DNA from: Paenibacillus sp. FSL A5-0031
GTDB taxonomy: Bacteria > Bacillota > Bacilli > Paenibacillales > Paenibacillaceae
Length of the DNA stretch: 40,423 bases
Direction of reading: 5' to 3'
Assembly (NCBI RefSeq): GCF_001956295.1
Contig: NZ_MRTD01000032.1
Span: forward strand, 1 to 40,423
The translations under genes and the position numbers were made by a program. Positions 24,926 to 33,977 of this stretch are shown in pieces. The notes under the pieces were generated by a model, which was not told where the DNA came from, ran no database searches, and saw only the letters and a program-made list of their open reading frames with translations. Position 1 is the first letter of the stretch, and each line of letters begins with the position of its first letter.

Positions 24926-25963
24926 TTATTTTTCCGGTACGACGATCTCGCCATTAATGATTTTCGTGCGATATTCCTCGACCTTAGCAAGAACTTCCGG
25001 CGCTACATTCGTTTTCGAATTTGGAGCAATATCGACTCCGTTTTCTTTGAGGCCCATTAATGTCACTTTACCCGCCGGGAAATCGCCTTCAGCTAATTTT
25101 TTTGAAGCTTGGTAAACAGCCTCATCTACTTTTTTGATCATCGAAGTTAATGTAACATCATCTCCGAAGGTTAAAGATTGATCTTTATCCACGCCAATGA
25201 CCCATACTTTTTCGCCCTTGCTGTTACGTTCCTTCGCTTCATTAAATACACCATTGCCTGTTAGTCCTGCTGCATGGAATATGATATCTGCACCATCGTT
25301 ATAGATGGTAGAGGCTGCAGATTTCCCCATATCTACCCGGTTGAATAGCCCTGTATAGTTAACGATCAATTTTGCATCTGGATTTACAGCTTTTATCCCT
25401 TCGCGGAAGCCCGCTTCAAATCGTTTAATAACGGGAATATCCATGCCGCCGATAAAGCCGATTTTATTTGTTTTTGTTGTTAAACCTGCGATAACACCAA
25501 CTAGGAACGAACCTTCTTGCTCTTTAAAAGAAATAGCGGCTACATTCGGGAGAACAAGGTCAGAATCGACAATTCCAAACATCTTATCTGGATTTTCTTT
25601 GGATAGCTGTGTTACTGCATCAGCTAAAGTGAAGGCAGTTGCCCATGTTAAATCATAGTTTGCTTTGACAAATTGATTTAAGTTAGGAACAACATCGCCA
25701 TCTGTTTTTGGTTCCAGGTACTTCACTTCAAAACCAAAGTCCTTCTTTAATTTCTGCAACGCTTCCCAAGCACTTTGGTTAAAGGATTTATCATTCACAC
25801 TGCCAAGGTCAGTAACCATTCCGACTTTCAGCTTTTTAAGCTCTTGTTTATTATCTGTACCTGCAGCCCCTGCGTTGCCCGTATCGCTTTTTTGACCGCA
25901 TGCAGTTATGACTAACGTAAAAATCAGTATTAAAGGCAATAATGCTTTCATTGTTTTTTTCAT
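24926..25963 (-). CDS. nupN: BmpA/Med-type nucleoside-binding lipoprotein
   Basis: 345 residues. Signal peptide with lipobox ITAC (MKKTMKALLPLILIFTLVITAC). Then the BMP fold: VGMVTDLGSVNDKSFNQSAW, FKEQEGSFLVGVIAGL, GFIGGMDIPVIKRFEAGFREG, DIIFHAAGLTGNG and WVIGVDKDQ. These are hallmark motifs of the purine-nucleoside receptors PnrA/BmpA/NupN. ATG 25963 has AGGGGG upstream. It sits just behind deoB with a 20-base gap, so it is co-transcribed, and a hairpin follows it. Confidence 0.9.
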   Translation of the reverse strand: MKKTMKALLPLILIFTLVITACGQKSDTGNAGAAGTDNKQELKKLKVGMVTDLGSVNDKSFNQSAWEALQKLKKDFGFEVKYLEPKTDGDVVPNLNQFVKANYDLTWATAFTLADAVTQLSKENPDKMFGIVDSDLVLPNVAAISFKEQEGSFLVGVIAGLTTKTNKIGFIGGMDIPVIKRFEAGFREGIKAVNPDAKLIVNYTGLFNRVDMGKSAASTIYNDGADIIFHAAGLTGNGVFNEAKERNSKGEKVWVIGVDKDQSLTFGDDVTLTSMIKKVDEAVYQASKKLAEGDFPAGKVTLMGLKENGVDIAPNSKTNVAPEVLAKVEEYRTKIINGEIVVPEK

Positions 25964-25983
25964 TGTAAATTCCCCCTAATGTT

Positions 25984-27183
25984 TTATTCCTCGTTATTGG
26001 TTTGTTTTACTAACAAATCCAAGAAGCTTTCCCCGATAGCTGGTTTAGTGACCATGAAATTTTCTGCAATCGTTGCAGCTAAATCAGCAAATGTGTTTCT
26101 TATGCCAATAGAAACGCTATCCTTTGCTAACGATGGGCTGTAGATCAAGATGGGTACATATTCACGGGTATGATCCGTTCCTGGCGCAGTTGGGTCGTTG
26201 CCGTGATCAGCCGTAATGATAAGTAAATCGTTGTCGCTCATTTGCTGCATAAGCTCTGGTACATATTGATCGAACTCTTCAAGGCACGCAGCGTATCCTT
26301 TAGGATCGCGGCGATGGCCGTATAAAGAATCAAAATCAACTAAGTTTGTGAATAACAATCCGTGGAAAGGCCGATTCAGCAGCTTAATCGTTGCCTTGAT
26401 GCCATCCAAATTGCTCTTTGTTGGATAGGATTCACTAATTCCTTGCCCTGTGAAAATATCGTTGATCTTCCCGACCGAAATAACATCGAGGCCTTCGTTC
26501 TTCAGATGATCAAGCACGGTTTCTCCAAAAGGCTTGAGTGCATAATCATGCCGATTAGGTGTGCGTTTATAAGCGCCCGGCTCACCGATGTAAGGCCTCG
26601 CTATGACTCGGCCAACTACATAAGGATCATTCAAGGTTAGCTCACGCGCAATTTCACATGCATGATATAGCTCATTTAATGGAATAACATCCTCATGAGC
26701 TGCGATTTGGAATACGCTGTCTCCGGAAGTATAAACAATCCATGCGCCCGTTCGGAGCTGCTCTTCTCCATACTCGTCCAAAATTTCAGTTCCAGAAGCC
26801 GGCTTGTTTCCAATCACCTTGCGACCGGTCATGGCTTCGAACTTCTCAATCAATTCCGCTGGAAATCCATCGGAATAAACTTGAAAGGGCACCTTTACTT
26901 CGAGTCCCATGAGTTCCCAATGACCCGTCATCGTATCCTTGCCTACCGATACCTCCGCCATCTTGCCATAACATGCTAGAGGCTTAACCGCTTTCAAGAT
27001 GGTAGCGAGTGGTGCAATATTACCTAGACCCAAAGCTGTAAGATTTGGTAATTTCATGTCTGGTACTTGCTCGCAAATATGTCCTAAGGTATGGCTGCCT
27101 TCATCTCCGAAAGCTGCAGCGTCCGGTAATGCACCGATACCAACACTATCCAGCACAATCACGCTTATTCGCTCGAATTTCAT
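25984..27183 (-). CDS. deoB: Phosphopentomutase
   Basis: 399 residues, the usual length for DeoB. Alkaline-phosphatase-superfamily metal motifs are VIVLDSVGIGALPDA at the N-terminus and ITADHGNDPTAPGTDHTREYVP near the C-terminus. GKDTMTGHWELMG carries the phosphorylated Thr. It interconverts (deoxy)ribose 1- and 5-phosphates, linking nucleoside phosphorolysis to central carbon metabolism. ATG 27183 has GAGGTG upstream. First gene of the operon, divergent from the Crp/Fnr regulator gene. Confidence 0.95.
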   Translation of the reverse strand: MKFERISVIVLDSVGIGALPDAAAFGDEGSHTLGHICEQVPDMKLPNLTALGLGNIAPLATILKAVKPLACYGKMAEVSVGKDTMTGHWELMGLEVKVPFQVYSDGFPAELIEKFEAMTGRKVIGNKPASGTEILDEYGEEQLRTGAWIVYTSGDSVFQIAAHEDVIPLNELYHACEIARELTLNDPYVVGRVIARPYIGEPGAYKRTPNRHDYALKPFGETVLDHLKNEGLDVISVGKINDIFTGQGISESYPTKSNLDGIKATIKLLNRPFHGLLFTNLVDFDSLYGHRRDPKGYAACLEEFDQYVPELMQQMSDNDLLIITADHGNDPTAPGTDHTREYVPILIYSPSLAKDSVSIGIRNTFADLAATIAENFMVTKPAIGESFLDLLVKQTNNEE

Positions 27184-27325
27184 AAATACACCTCATTTCA
27201 CAAAAAAAAGCTAAGGCCATGCATTGCTATTTTCCACCCAATCCATGCTACAATACGTTTCTAGCCGTTTCGCAATCTCTTACCTAAGAGTTGCTTAAAT
27301 ATTGAAATGCGAAAGGAAAATTCTT
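27184..27325. promoter_or_regulatory. Divergent control region of the deoB operon and Crp/Fnr regulator
   Basis: A 142-base gap carries promoters in both directions. On the minus strand a TTTTGTGAA half-site (~27198-27206) just before deoB resembles one arm of the palindrome found before deoD. No full palindrome was seen here. Confidence 0.35.
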
Positions 27326-28042
27326 ATGATCGACAACATCTCAGACATCTCGATTTTCTCGGACATTCCTAAGGATGAATTGCAAAAAATAACCCCATTG
27401 CTCAAAGAACGACGGTTCAAGAAGAACCATGTTCTAATGTTTGAAAATGACCAAAGTGACGAGGTTTATCTTATTCGCTCAGGTATGATCAAGATTTATC
27501 GCATGTACGAAGGAAAAGAAGTCGTTCTGAGTATTACTAGTGCCGGCGATATCATTGGAGAAGTAGAAGCCCTCTCCAGCGACAATCATCGGATCTCATC
27601 CATAGAAGCCTTAGAAGACGTCAACGTTTGGCTGCTGTCAAAACGGGATTTCCTGCAGCTTGTGGATCAATATCCTTCCATCCTGCGAAACGCTTACAAA
27701 ATTCTTGTAGAGCGAACTCGGATGCTCAATCGCATGATTCGTTATTTGACCTTCCATGACGTACGTGGAAAAGTAGTTAATCTCATTATGGATCTCTATT
27801 ACAACTATGGAGTCGCCAGTGATAACGCATACAAAATCGATTTAAAAATTAATCAATCCTTGTTCGCCAACATGCTCGGAGTCACGCGAGAATCCATCTC
27901 CAAAACGCTGGGTGAGTTTCAAGCCGAAGGACTGATCGACATTCGTGATAAGTACTTATACCTCCTTGATAAGGAAATGATAGAATCGATCTGTAATGAA
28001 ACCGAAGAGCTTCCTGCAATGCGTAAGTGGCATAACATTTAA
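27326..28042 (+). CDS. Crp/Fnr-family transcriptional regulator
   Basis: 238 residues. N-terminal cyclic-nucleotide-binding-type beta-barrel (~15-125, with FENDQSDEVYLIRSGMIKIYR and SAGDIIGEVEAL), a dimerisation helix (~130-150), and a C-terminal winged HTH. The recognition segment NQSLFANMLGVTRESISKTLGEFQAEGLI is typical. No Cys cluster for an Fe-S centre is present, so it is not an oxygen-sensing FNR. The ligand is unknown. ATG 27326 is chosen for AAAGGAA eight bases upstream. It sits between the deoB operon and deoD and probably controls both. Confidence 0.9.
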   Translation: MIDNISDISIFSDIPKDELQKITPLLKERRFKKNHVLMFENDQSDEVYLIRSGMIKIYRMYEGKEVVLSITSAGDIIGEVEALSSDNHRISSIEALEDVNVWLLSKRDFLQLVDQYPSILRNAYKILVERTRMLNRMIRYLTFHDVRGKVVNLIMDLYYNYGVASDNAYKIDLKINQSLFANMLGVTRESISKTLGEFQAEGLIDIRDKYLYLLDKEMIESICNETEELPAMRKWHNI

Positions 28043-28105
28043 CGATGCCGTGCACCTAATAATACAAATGACAGCGCTTTATTTCCGTAACTGCGCTAAC
28101 AGTTA

Positions 28106-28127
28106 TTTTGTGAACCAGTTCACAAAA
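28106..28127. promoter_or_regulatory. Perfect Crp/Fnr-type operator upstream of deoD
   Basis: Two perfect 10-base arms, TTTTGTGAAC and GTTCACAAAA, around CA. The core fits the TGTGA-N6-TCACA consensus. It lies about 100 bases before the deoD start and 65 bases after the regulator gene, so it may serve deoD activation and also regulator feedback. Confidence 0.75.
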
Positions 28128-28177
28128 GTATAGTAATCCCTTTAACATAATGTGGATATCGAATCATGCTATGATTC

Positions 28178-28204
28178 TCGTGCATTCTTTATTGTGATGC
28201 ACGA
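28178..28204. promoter_or_regulatory. Inverted repeat in the deoD leader
   Basis: Arms TCGTGCAT (28178-28185) and ATGCACGA (28197-28204) enclose 11 bases and end about 10 bases before the ribosome binding site. It could be a second operator or an mRNA hairpin near the start. A TATGAT -10-like box (28170-28175) lies immediately upstream. Confidence 0.45.
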
Positions 28205-28228
28205 TAAGAAACATTGGAGGGAATTCAC

Positions 28229-28933
28229 ATGAGTTTTCATATTGAAGCAAAGATTGGCGAAATTGCAGAATCCGTCTTATTACCAGGAGATCCGCTGCGC
28301 GCAAAGTATATTGCGGAGACCTTCCTCGAAAATGTCGTCTGTTACAACAATGTCCGTGGCATGTTAGGCTTTACAGGCACATATAAGGGCAACCGAGTAT
28401 CGATTCAAGGTACAGGAATGGGTATGCCTTCTGCGTCCATATATATTCAAGAATTGATCAACGATTATGGTGCCAAAAATCTCGTTCGTATCGGAACATG
28501 CGGCGCTATTCAAAATGATGTGAATCTCCGCGATGTTCTTATTGCGCAAGCAGCGGCTACCGATTCGGCTATCATTCGCAACCAATTCCCTGGGTTTGAC
28601 TTCCCTCAGATTGGAAACTTTGATCTAATTAAGACCGCTTATGAAATTGGAGAGGCAAAAGGCCTTAACCTGCGCGTAGGTAACGTGCTGTCTTCTGATG
28701 TTTTCTACACAGAAGACAAAGATGCCGTGACCAAGCTAGGCCGCCATGGCGTATTGGCAGTAGAAATGGAAACAGCCGCACTTTATTATTTAACAGTTAA
28801 ATTCGGCGTAAAAGGTCTCAGCCTCCTAACGGTAAGTGATCATATTCTTACTGGAGAACAAACGACTGCACAAGAGAGACAAACGACCTTCAACGATATG
28901 ATTGAAGTCGCACTAGAAACCGTAGCTAAATAG
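28229..28933 (+). CDS. deoD: Purine-nucleoside phosphorylase, DeoD type
   Basis: 234 residues, normal for the hexameric PNP family. Motifs: LLPGDPLRAKYIAE (phosphate site), LVRIGTCGAIQ, SSDVFYTED, VEMETAALY (ribose/base site) and LTVSDH with the catalytic Asp. It splits purine (deoxy)nucleosides into base and (deoxy)ribose 1-phosphate, the substrate of DeoB. ATG 28229 lies seven bases behind GGAGGG; the upstream TTG lies inside the site itself. A palindrome and a hairpin precede it and a strong terminator follows. Confidence 0.95.
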   Translation: MSFHIEAKIGEIAESVLLPGDPLRAKYIAETFLENVVCYNNVRGMLGFTGTYKGNRVSIQGTGMGMPSASIYIQELINDYGAKNLVRIGTCGAIQNDVNLRDVLIAQAAATDSAIIRNQFPGFDFPQIGNFDLIKTAYEIGEAKGLNLRVGNVLSSDVFYTEDKDAVTKLGRHGVLAVEMETAALYYLTVKFGVKGLSLLTVSDHILTGEQTTAQERQTTFNDMIEVALETVAK

Positions 28934-28994
28934 ATCTTTTACTAACAATCAGAAACCTGTCACAGCTCATCAACCTATACATTTGATAAAAAAG

Positions 28995-29023
28995 GAGCTC
29001 GATTCCACTTCGGAATCGAGCTC
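28995..29023 (+). terminator. Rho-independent terminator of deoD
   Basis: 12-base perfect arms GAGCTCGATTCC and GGAATCGAGCTC around ACTTC, followed by TTTCTCT. Confidence 0.9.
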
Positions 29024-29028
29024 TTTCT

Positions 29029-29098
29029 CTGCATAAAGCCCACATGGCGATGAATTCAATTCTTCCATACTACATTACGTCCCTTAGCTCTTACAGTC
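29029..29098 (-). repeat. Hairpin I family, partial copy G
   Basis: AAAGCCCACATGGCGATGAATTCAA and the following bases to AGCTCTTAC align with the rhodanese downstream repeat up to the position of its stop codon. Rhodanese coding bases are not present beyond it. It lies between deoD and the hydrolase gene, 12 kb from the island. Confidence 0.55.
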
Positions 29099-29212
29099 TG
29101 CTGACCCGACCAAAGACGGGGCTTCCCCCTTACCAAAGGCGGTATTAAATTCTGCTAGATCTCTGTATATTAGAAAAATATGGAATTTTATATTTGGAGG
29201 GAGAAGCCGAAC

Positions 29213-30193
29213 ATGTGGAGGCTGGTTCGCAAAATTATTTTATACCTGCTCGTCATTCTTGTGGTGCTGGCAGGTCTCGGAGCCGCTTATCAATGGTACG
29301 GTTCCAAGCAGGACCGAAAAACATATAGACCTACCGGGAAACTGTATAATGTAGCAGGCAGCAAAATGCATCTCTATTCGGAAGGTTCAGGTGATGCAAC
29401 AATCGTCTTTGCTTCAGGGTGGGGAACGACGAATCCCTATGCCGATTTTTATCCTTTGTATGAAGGACTGAAGCAGCATGTGAAGATTGCGGTCTATGAC
29501 CGTTTCGGTTACGGATACAGTGATACGACAGACAGAAAGCGGGACATCAACATGATTACCGACGAGATTCATGAGCTGCTTCAGGCCTCTGGGCAGAAGC
29601 CGCCTTATATTTTTGCCGCCCATTCAATGGGCTCTCTGGAAACCATCCGGTACGCGCAACGCTTTCCAGAAGAAGTGAAAGGCATTCTGCTTATAGAGGG
29701 CGGAAGCCCTGAATATTACAAGTCCAGCCCGGAGCTTTCTCTTATTCCTTGGATGCAAAAAGGACTCCGGACATTTGGCATCCTGCGGGCTTTGTATCAT
29801 GTGGATGGCTTCGCCAAATGGCTATCCGATGAAAGCAACGGGGAGAAGCTATTGCCGGAGGAGCTAAAGGAATTAAACCGCAAAGCCTTGCTGCTAAGGA
29901 CTGGAAACCGAAATATGACGGATGAAATGAGCCAAAGCCGAGAGAATGCCAAAATGGTGCTTGAGGGAGGAAAACCGCTGAAAATTCCCATTACCGTATT
30001 GACTGCGGACTATTTTGGCAAGCTGGACGATGATCAGTCATGGGCAGACAGTGAAGCTGCTCTTCCTTCCTGGTCTGTTTCAGGTAAGCAAACCATCGTG
30101 AAAGGCAGCTCCCATTCCCTTCATAGCTTTCAGCCAGGCATTGTTGTTGATGAGCTGCTTCAATTGGCGGGTCATGCTGAAGCATTAGAATAG
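29213..30193 (+). CDS. Membrane-anchored alpha/beta hydrolase
   Basis: About 326 residues from ATG 29213 (MWRLVRKIILYLLVILVVL), with GGAGGG 11 bases upstream; an earlier ATG at 29180 has no site. One N-terminal TM anchor (~5-27) is followed by an extracytoplasmic hydrolase fold: IVFASGWGTTN (oxyanion loop), VYDRFGYGYSD, AAHSMGS with the nucleophile Ser, and GSSHSLH with the catalytic His. The substrate is unknown. Single gene with its own downstream hairpin. Confidence 0.8.
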   Translation: MWRLVRKIILYLLVILVVLAGLGAAYQWYGSKQDRKTYRPTGKLYNVAGSKMHLYSEGSGDATIVFASGWGTTNPYADFYPLYEGLKQHVKIAVYDRFGYGYSDTTDRKRDINMITDEIHELLQASGQKPPYIFAAHSMGSLETIRYAQRFPEEVKGILLIEGGSPEYYKSSPELSLIPWMQKGLRTFGILRALYHVDGFAKWLSDESNGEKLLPEELKELNRKALLLRTGNRNMTDEMSQSRENAKMVLEGGKPLKIPITVLTADYFGKLDDDQSWADSEAALPSWSVSGKQTIVKGSSHSLHSFQPGIVVDELLQLAGHAEALE

Positions 30194-30207
30194 ATTTGCT
30201 ATAACAA

Positions 30208-30248
30208 AAAAAACAGATCATCCTCCTAAGAGGAATGATCTGTTTTCT
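30208..30248. terminator. Bidirectional terminator between convergent genes
   Basis: AAACAGATCAT and ATGATCTGTTT arms with an inner CCTC/GAGG stem, and A/T runs on both sides. It serves the hydrolase gene and the convergent sugar-binding protein gene. Confidence 0.9.
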
Positions 30249-30257
30249 TAAACTGTC

Positions 30258-31859
30258 TTATTTAATGCCTTGCTCCGTAACATACGCTTGCCATTGCTTC
30301 GTGTATTCCGCTTGAATTTTCTCAAGGCCTGCTTGTTTTGCTTTTTCCATGAACGTTTTTACGCCATCTTCTACGTTTTTCACGAGACCTGCATTCAGCG
30401 GGAACAGGTATTGTTTCTCTACTTGCTCAAGTGCTGCTCTCTCTGCTTGGTAAGGTGTGTAATCCTCTGCGAAACCTGTGAATTTATCAGGCACTTGAAT
30501 TTTATCAAGCTCATCGAAGATCGCTTTTACGCCATCATAGTTTTTGTCGAACAGCATGAACTCAGGGTTTCTCCAAGCCCAACCGTTCATTCCCTCACGA
30601 GGGAAGCCGTTCGAGTTCGAATCGCCGATCATCGAGTAATAACCGTCTTTTACTTCATAGTTTTTGCCTTCTACACCGTATTGCGTAAGCATGTTGTAGC
30701 GTTTGTCCGTAACCAGCTTCTCGTAGAACGCAAGCGCGCGCTCAGCGTTTTTACTGCTAGCTGGAATAGCGAAACCGTTGTGGATTGGGTGAACTGGCGT
30801 TGCAATTCCATTTGTTTTTGGGAATGGGTGGTAGCCCAGCTTCCAATCCGGGTGAGTTGCTTGAATTTTGATTACCATATCATTATAGCGAGTCGGGTTG
30901 TCCCCAATAATTGCTGCAGCTTTGCCGCTTGTGATTTGATCCTGCAGCGTATCTTTAACAGCCAGCACGTTTTTCACCATGTAGCCGTTATCCTGCCAAC
31001 GCTTCATTACCGTCAAATCTTGAACTTGCTCATCTGAACCCCAGTAGGAATGTACTTCATTAGGTGTTGCATAGTCGATGCCGATACCGTATGGCAGCGC
31101 ACCAACTGGAGAGTGGGAAATACCAATGAAACGATCCATTAGGTTTGTTTTCACATCCGAGTTCATCGAAAGCGGTGTAACCGTTGGTTCATTTTTCTTG
31201 ATTCCATCTAGGTATTGCTCGAACGTTGCAATATCTACTGGTGTAGGCAGATTGTATTTCTCGCGAAGATCTTCACGCCATACAAAACCATCTGTTACAT
31301 ACTCCTTGTACGTAGCTGGAACCGTGTAGATTTGACCGTCGATTTTTACAGCTTCCCACATATCTGCTGGCACGTATGAGTTAAGCGTAGGCGCTGCCAC
31401 GGGAAGAATCTTGTCGAGCGCTTGGAAAGCGCCTTTCTTCGCATACGATTGGTATTGCGTCCAATCCGCTGTGAAGATCAAGTCAACCTGTTGGCCTGAT
31501 CCAAGCAGTAGCTTGTACTTTTGATCCCAATCTGTCCAAGACGTGTAGTTGAATTTAACAGTAGCATTCAAATCTTCCAATGCCATTTTGTTGACTTGCT
31601 CTTGAATAGAAGCGATATCTTTAGGAGCATCGCCCAACATATAAAATTGCAATTCCACTTTTTTCGACGTATCGATACCTGATTTTTCGCCGCCTTCATT
31701 CGTTGCGCCTTCGTTAGTTGTACCCTCTGTGTCTTTTGGAGCATCGGTGGCGCTACTGCCGCTGTTTCCATTGTTATTCGATCCGCAAGCTGCTAGCACT
31801 GTAATAAGCACGATGATGGATAGAAACATGGAGACCGCTTTTGCTGCTTTCTTAGTCAT
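30258..31859 (-). CDS. Extracellular sugar-binding lipoprotein of an ABC importer (LplA-like)
   Basis: 533 residues. The signal peptide ends in lipobox LAAC (TVLAACGSNNN). A Ser/Gly/Thr-rich linker follows, then a family 1-type solute-binding fold of the larger Paenibacillus/LplA subtype, with LQFYMLGDAPKD, GSGQQVDLIFTADWTQY, and PIHNGFAIPASSKNAERALAFYEKL near the hinge. Last gene of the importer operon, after two permeases. No ATPase gene is present in the locus, as is usual for importers that share an MsmX-type ATPase. The adjacent GH42 gene suggests galactosides or galactan fragments. Confidence 0.85.
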   Translation of the reverse strand: MTKKAAKAVSMFLSIIVLITVLAACGSNNNGNSGSSATDAPKDTEGTTNEGATNEGGEKSGIDTSKKVELQFYMLGDAPKDIASIQEQVNKMALEDLNATVKFNYTSWTDWDQKYKLLLGSGQQVDLIFTADWTQYQSYAKKGAFQALDKILPVAAPTLNSYVPADMWEAVKIDGQIYTVPATYKEYVTDGFVWREDLREKYNLPTPVDIATFEQYLDGIKKNEPTVTPLSMNSDVKTNLMDRFIGISHSPVGALPYGIGIDYATPNEVHSYWGSDEQVQDLTVMKRWQDNGYMVKNVLAVKDTLQDQITSGKAAAIIGDNPTRYNDMVIKIQATHPDWKLGYHPFPKTNGIATPVHPIHNGFAIPASSKNAERALAFYEKLVTDKRYNMLTQYGVEGKNYEVKDGYYSMIGDSNSNGFPREGMNGWAWRNPEFMLFDKNYDGVKAIFDELDKIQVPDKFTGFAEDYTPYQAERAALEQVEKQYLFPLNAGLVKNVEDGVKTFMEKAKQAGLEKIQAEYTKQWQAYVTEQGIK

Positions 31860-31929
31860 GTGAATCCTCCCTTTAATAAGTTCTTATCTATGTTAGCTAA
31901 ACGCGGAATGATAGTTCCCTTGTCTAGTT

Positions 31930-32823
31930 CTAACCTTTAACCGCACCAATCGTCAATCCTTTTACAAAATAACGCTGCACGAACGGATACAAGAATAGGA
32001 TCGGTCCGGTAACGATAATGGACATCGCCATCTTCGTTGATTCTGTCGGCATGTCGGAGCCTAGCGAGACGCCCGTTCCCGAGCCCATTTGCGCAACGAA
32101 GCTCATCGCATTAATAACGTTGTACAAGTAATATTGCAGCTGGTACTTCGTCGTGTCGTTAATAAACAACGAGGAAGTAAACCAGTCATTCCAATAATGA
32201 AGCGCTAGGAACAAACCTACGGTTGCGATACCCGGCATCGATAGCTGAAGCACAATCCGGCTATAAATGGTGAAGTCGTTTGCGCCGTCGATTTTAGCGG
32301 ATTCAATAACCTCATCCGGTACTGCGGAGCGGATAAAGTTTTTCATCAGAATAATAAGGAAAGGCGTCATAAGACCCGGCAATATCAACACTTCAAGCTT
32401 GTCAGTAAGCTTCAAATACTTGGTCATTAGGATGTACCAAGGCACCAGCCCGCCGCCAAACAGCGTCGTGAAATAAATCATAAAAGCGAAGAAATTGCGA
32501 TATTTGAAATCCTTGCGCTGCAGGACGTATCCAGCCATTGTCATCAGGAACAACCCAAGCGTCGTGCCGATAACCGTGGTTAGCGTGGTGACGCCATAGG
32601 CTTGCAATACCTGCTTCGGAAAACGGAACACCGTCGCATAACCCTCAAAAGAAAACACGGTTGGAATGAGATTGTAGCCATCTCTTATAATGGCTTCATT
32701 TTGCGTAAAGGAAGCAGATATAATGAGCAGGAACGGAAACAAGCAGGCTACAGTTGAAATGAGGATGACTATAAAAGCGATGAGTCTAAACCATTTCATA
32801 TAATTGTCGTCTTTGATTTTCAT
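31930..32823 (-). CDS. Sugar ABC transporter permease, MalG/YtcP-like
   Basis: 297 residues, six TM helices. The permease signature EVIESAKIDGANDFTIYSRIVLQLSMPGIA (EAA loop) contacts the ATPase. The C-terminus, QRYFVKGLTIGAVKG, is typical of the CUT1 second permease. It lies 43 bases after the partner permease gene. Confidence 0.9.
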   Translation of the reverse strand: MKIKDDNYMKWFRLIAFIVILISTVACLFPFLLIISASFTQNEAIIRDGYNLIPTVFSFEGYATVFRFPKQVLQAYGVTTLTTVIGTTLGLFLMTMAGYVLQRKDFKYRNFFAFMIYFTTLFGGGLVPWYILMTKYLKLTDKLEVLILPGLMTPFLIILMKNFIRSAVPDEVIESAKIDGANDFTIYSRIVLQLSMPGIATVGLFLALHYWNDWFTSSLFINDTTKYQLQYYLYNVINAMSFVAQMGSGTGVSLGSDMPTESTKMAMSIIVTGPILFLYPFVQRYFVKGLTIGAVKG

Positions 32824-32866
32824 GGGTACCTCCTACAGTTAGCTGATAGCGATTGCTTCAGATCGT

Positions 32867-33790
32867 TTAGAACAATGCGTACTCGTCGTTGATTTTCTTG
32901 ATGATATAGTTGACGGTCATGATGAGAACGAAGCCGAATAGCGATTGGTATAGACCAGCGGCTGTCGACATGCCGATATCAAACGTCACTTTCAGTGAAC
33001 GGTACACATACGTATCGAGAATATCTGTCGTATTGTAAAGCACGCCGTTGTTGCCGATCAGCTGGTAGAACAAGTCGAACTGACCTTTCATAATGCTGCC
33101 GAGTGCGAACAGCAGGAGCATAACGAATGTTGTCTTCAGCATCGGAACGGTAATGTACCAGATACGCTGGAAAATGTTCGCGCCGTCGATTTTGGCAGCC
33201 TCATAATACTCTTCGCTAATTCCAGTAATCGATGCCAGGTAGATAACCATGCTGTACCCGATATTTTTCCATAGGTAGAAGATGATAATGAGGAACACCC
33301 ACACCCATGGCGTATTGTATACGTCCAATGATTCGTATCCGAATGACTTCAGCGTCGAATTCAGAAATCCGCTCTCATAGTTGAACACGTTGTAAACGAT
33401 GACACTTAGAATAACGAAGGACACGAAATACGGTAGAAACATGATCGATTGCGTCAGCTTCTTAAACCATTGCAAGCGCAGCTCGCTTAATAGAATGGCA
33501 AGCGCGATGGCGAGCACGTTTCCGAGTAGAATAAATACGATGTTATAGCCGACTGTATTTAAGGTTAGTCTTGCGAGAACCCCCGATTTCCATAAAAACT
33601 TGAAGTTGTCGAGTCCAACGAATTGGCTATTGAACAAGCTTGTGTTGAAGTCGAACCTTGTGAAAGCGTAGTAGATACCCACCATTGGAACATACGAGTT
33701 AATTAGGAAGAAGATAAGCGCCGGCAATAACATAAGGAAGAGTATACGATTCGTTACAAGCTCCCTAAGCACTCCATTTTTTTTCAACAT
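32867..33790 (-). CDS. Sugar ABC transporter permease, LplB/YteP-like
   Basis: 307 residues from ATG 33790 (MLKKNGVLRELVTNRILFLML), AGGAGA ten bases upstream; an upstream TTG lies before the site. Six TM helices and the EAA loop EEYYEAAKIDGANIFQRIWYITVPML. First gene of the importer operon. It probably pairs with the next permease. Confidence 0.9.
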   Translation of the reverse strand: MLKKNGVLRELVTNRILFLMLLPALIFFLINSYVPMVGIYYAFTRFDFNTSLFNSQFVGLDNFKFLWKSGVLARLTLNTVGYNIVFILLGNVLAIALAILLSELRLQWFKKLTQSIMFLPYFVSFVILSVIVYNVFNYESGFLNSTLKSFGYESLDVYNTPWVWVFLIIIFYLWKNIGYSMVIYLASITGISEEYYEAAKIDGANIFQRIWYITVPMLKTTFVMLLLFALGSIMKGQFDLFYQLIGNNGVLYNTTDILDTYVYRSLKVTFDIGMSTAAGLYQSLFGFVLIMTVNYIIKKINDEYALF

Positions 33791-33893
33791 GCAGATGATG
33801 TCTCCTCTCAAAGCGTTCTTTTCTATTTCGTGTTGTCTGCTGTTCTCACTGTACGCCGCCCCTGTTTTGGGAGAAAGAGTAAGATTGCAAAGT

Positions 33894-33925
33894 CAGTGAA
33901 CGAATTAGCGAAATGAACAGTGAAC
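33894..33925 (-). promoter_or_regulatory. GTTCAYT repeats upstream of the importer operon
   Basis: On the minus strand GTTCACT starts at 33925, GTTCATT at 33918 and GTTCACT again at 33901. The same heptamer is repeated in the beta-galactosidase/AraC intergenic region. Likely operator of the AraC-type regulator. Confidence 0.5.
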
Positions 33926-33977
33926 GATTTAAACTTTTATGTATTAACAAGCCATTTCACTCGGAATAGGCGTCAAA

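Noticed and set aside
30270..31037. 255-codon plus-strand frame opposite the sugar-binding protein gene
   Set aside because: It lies antisense to a gene with clear lipoprotein and binding-protein motifs, and has no start signals.
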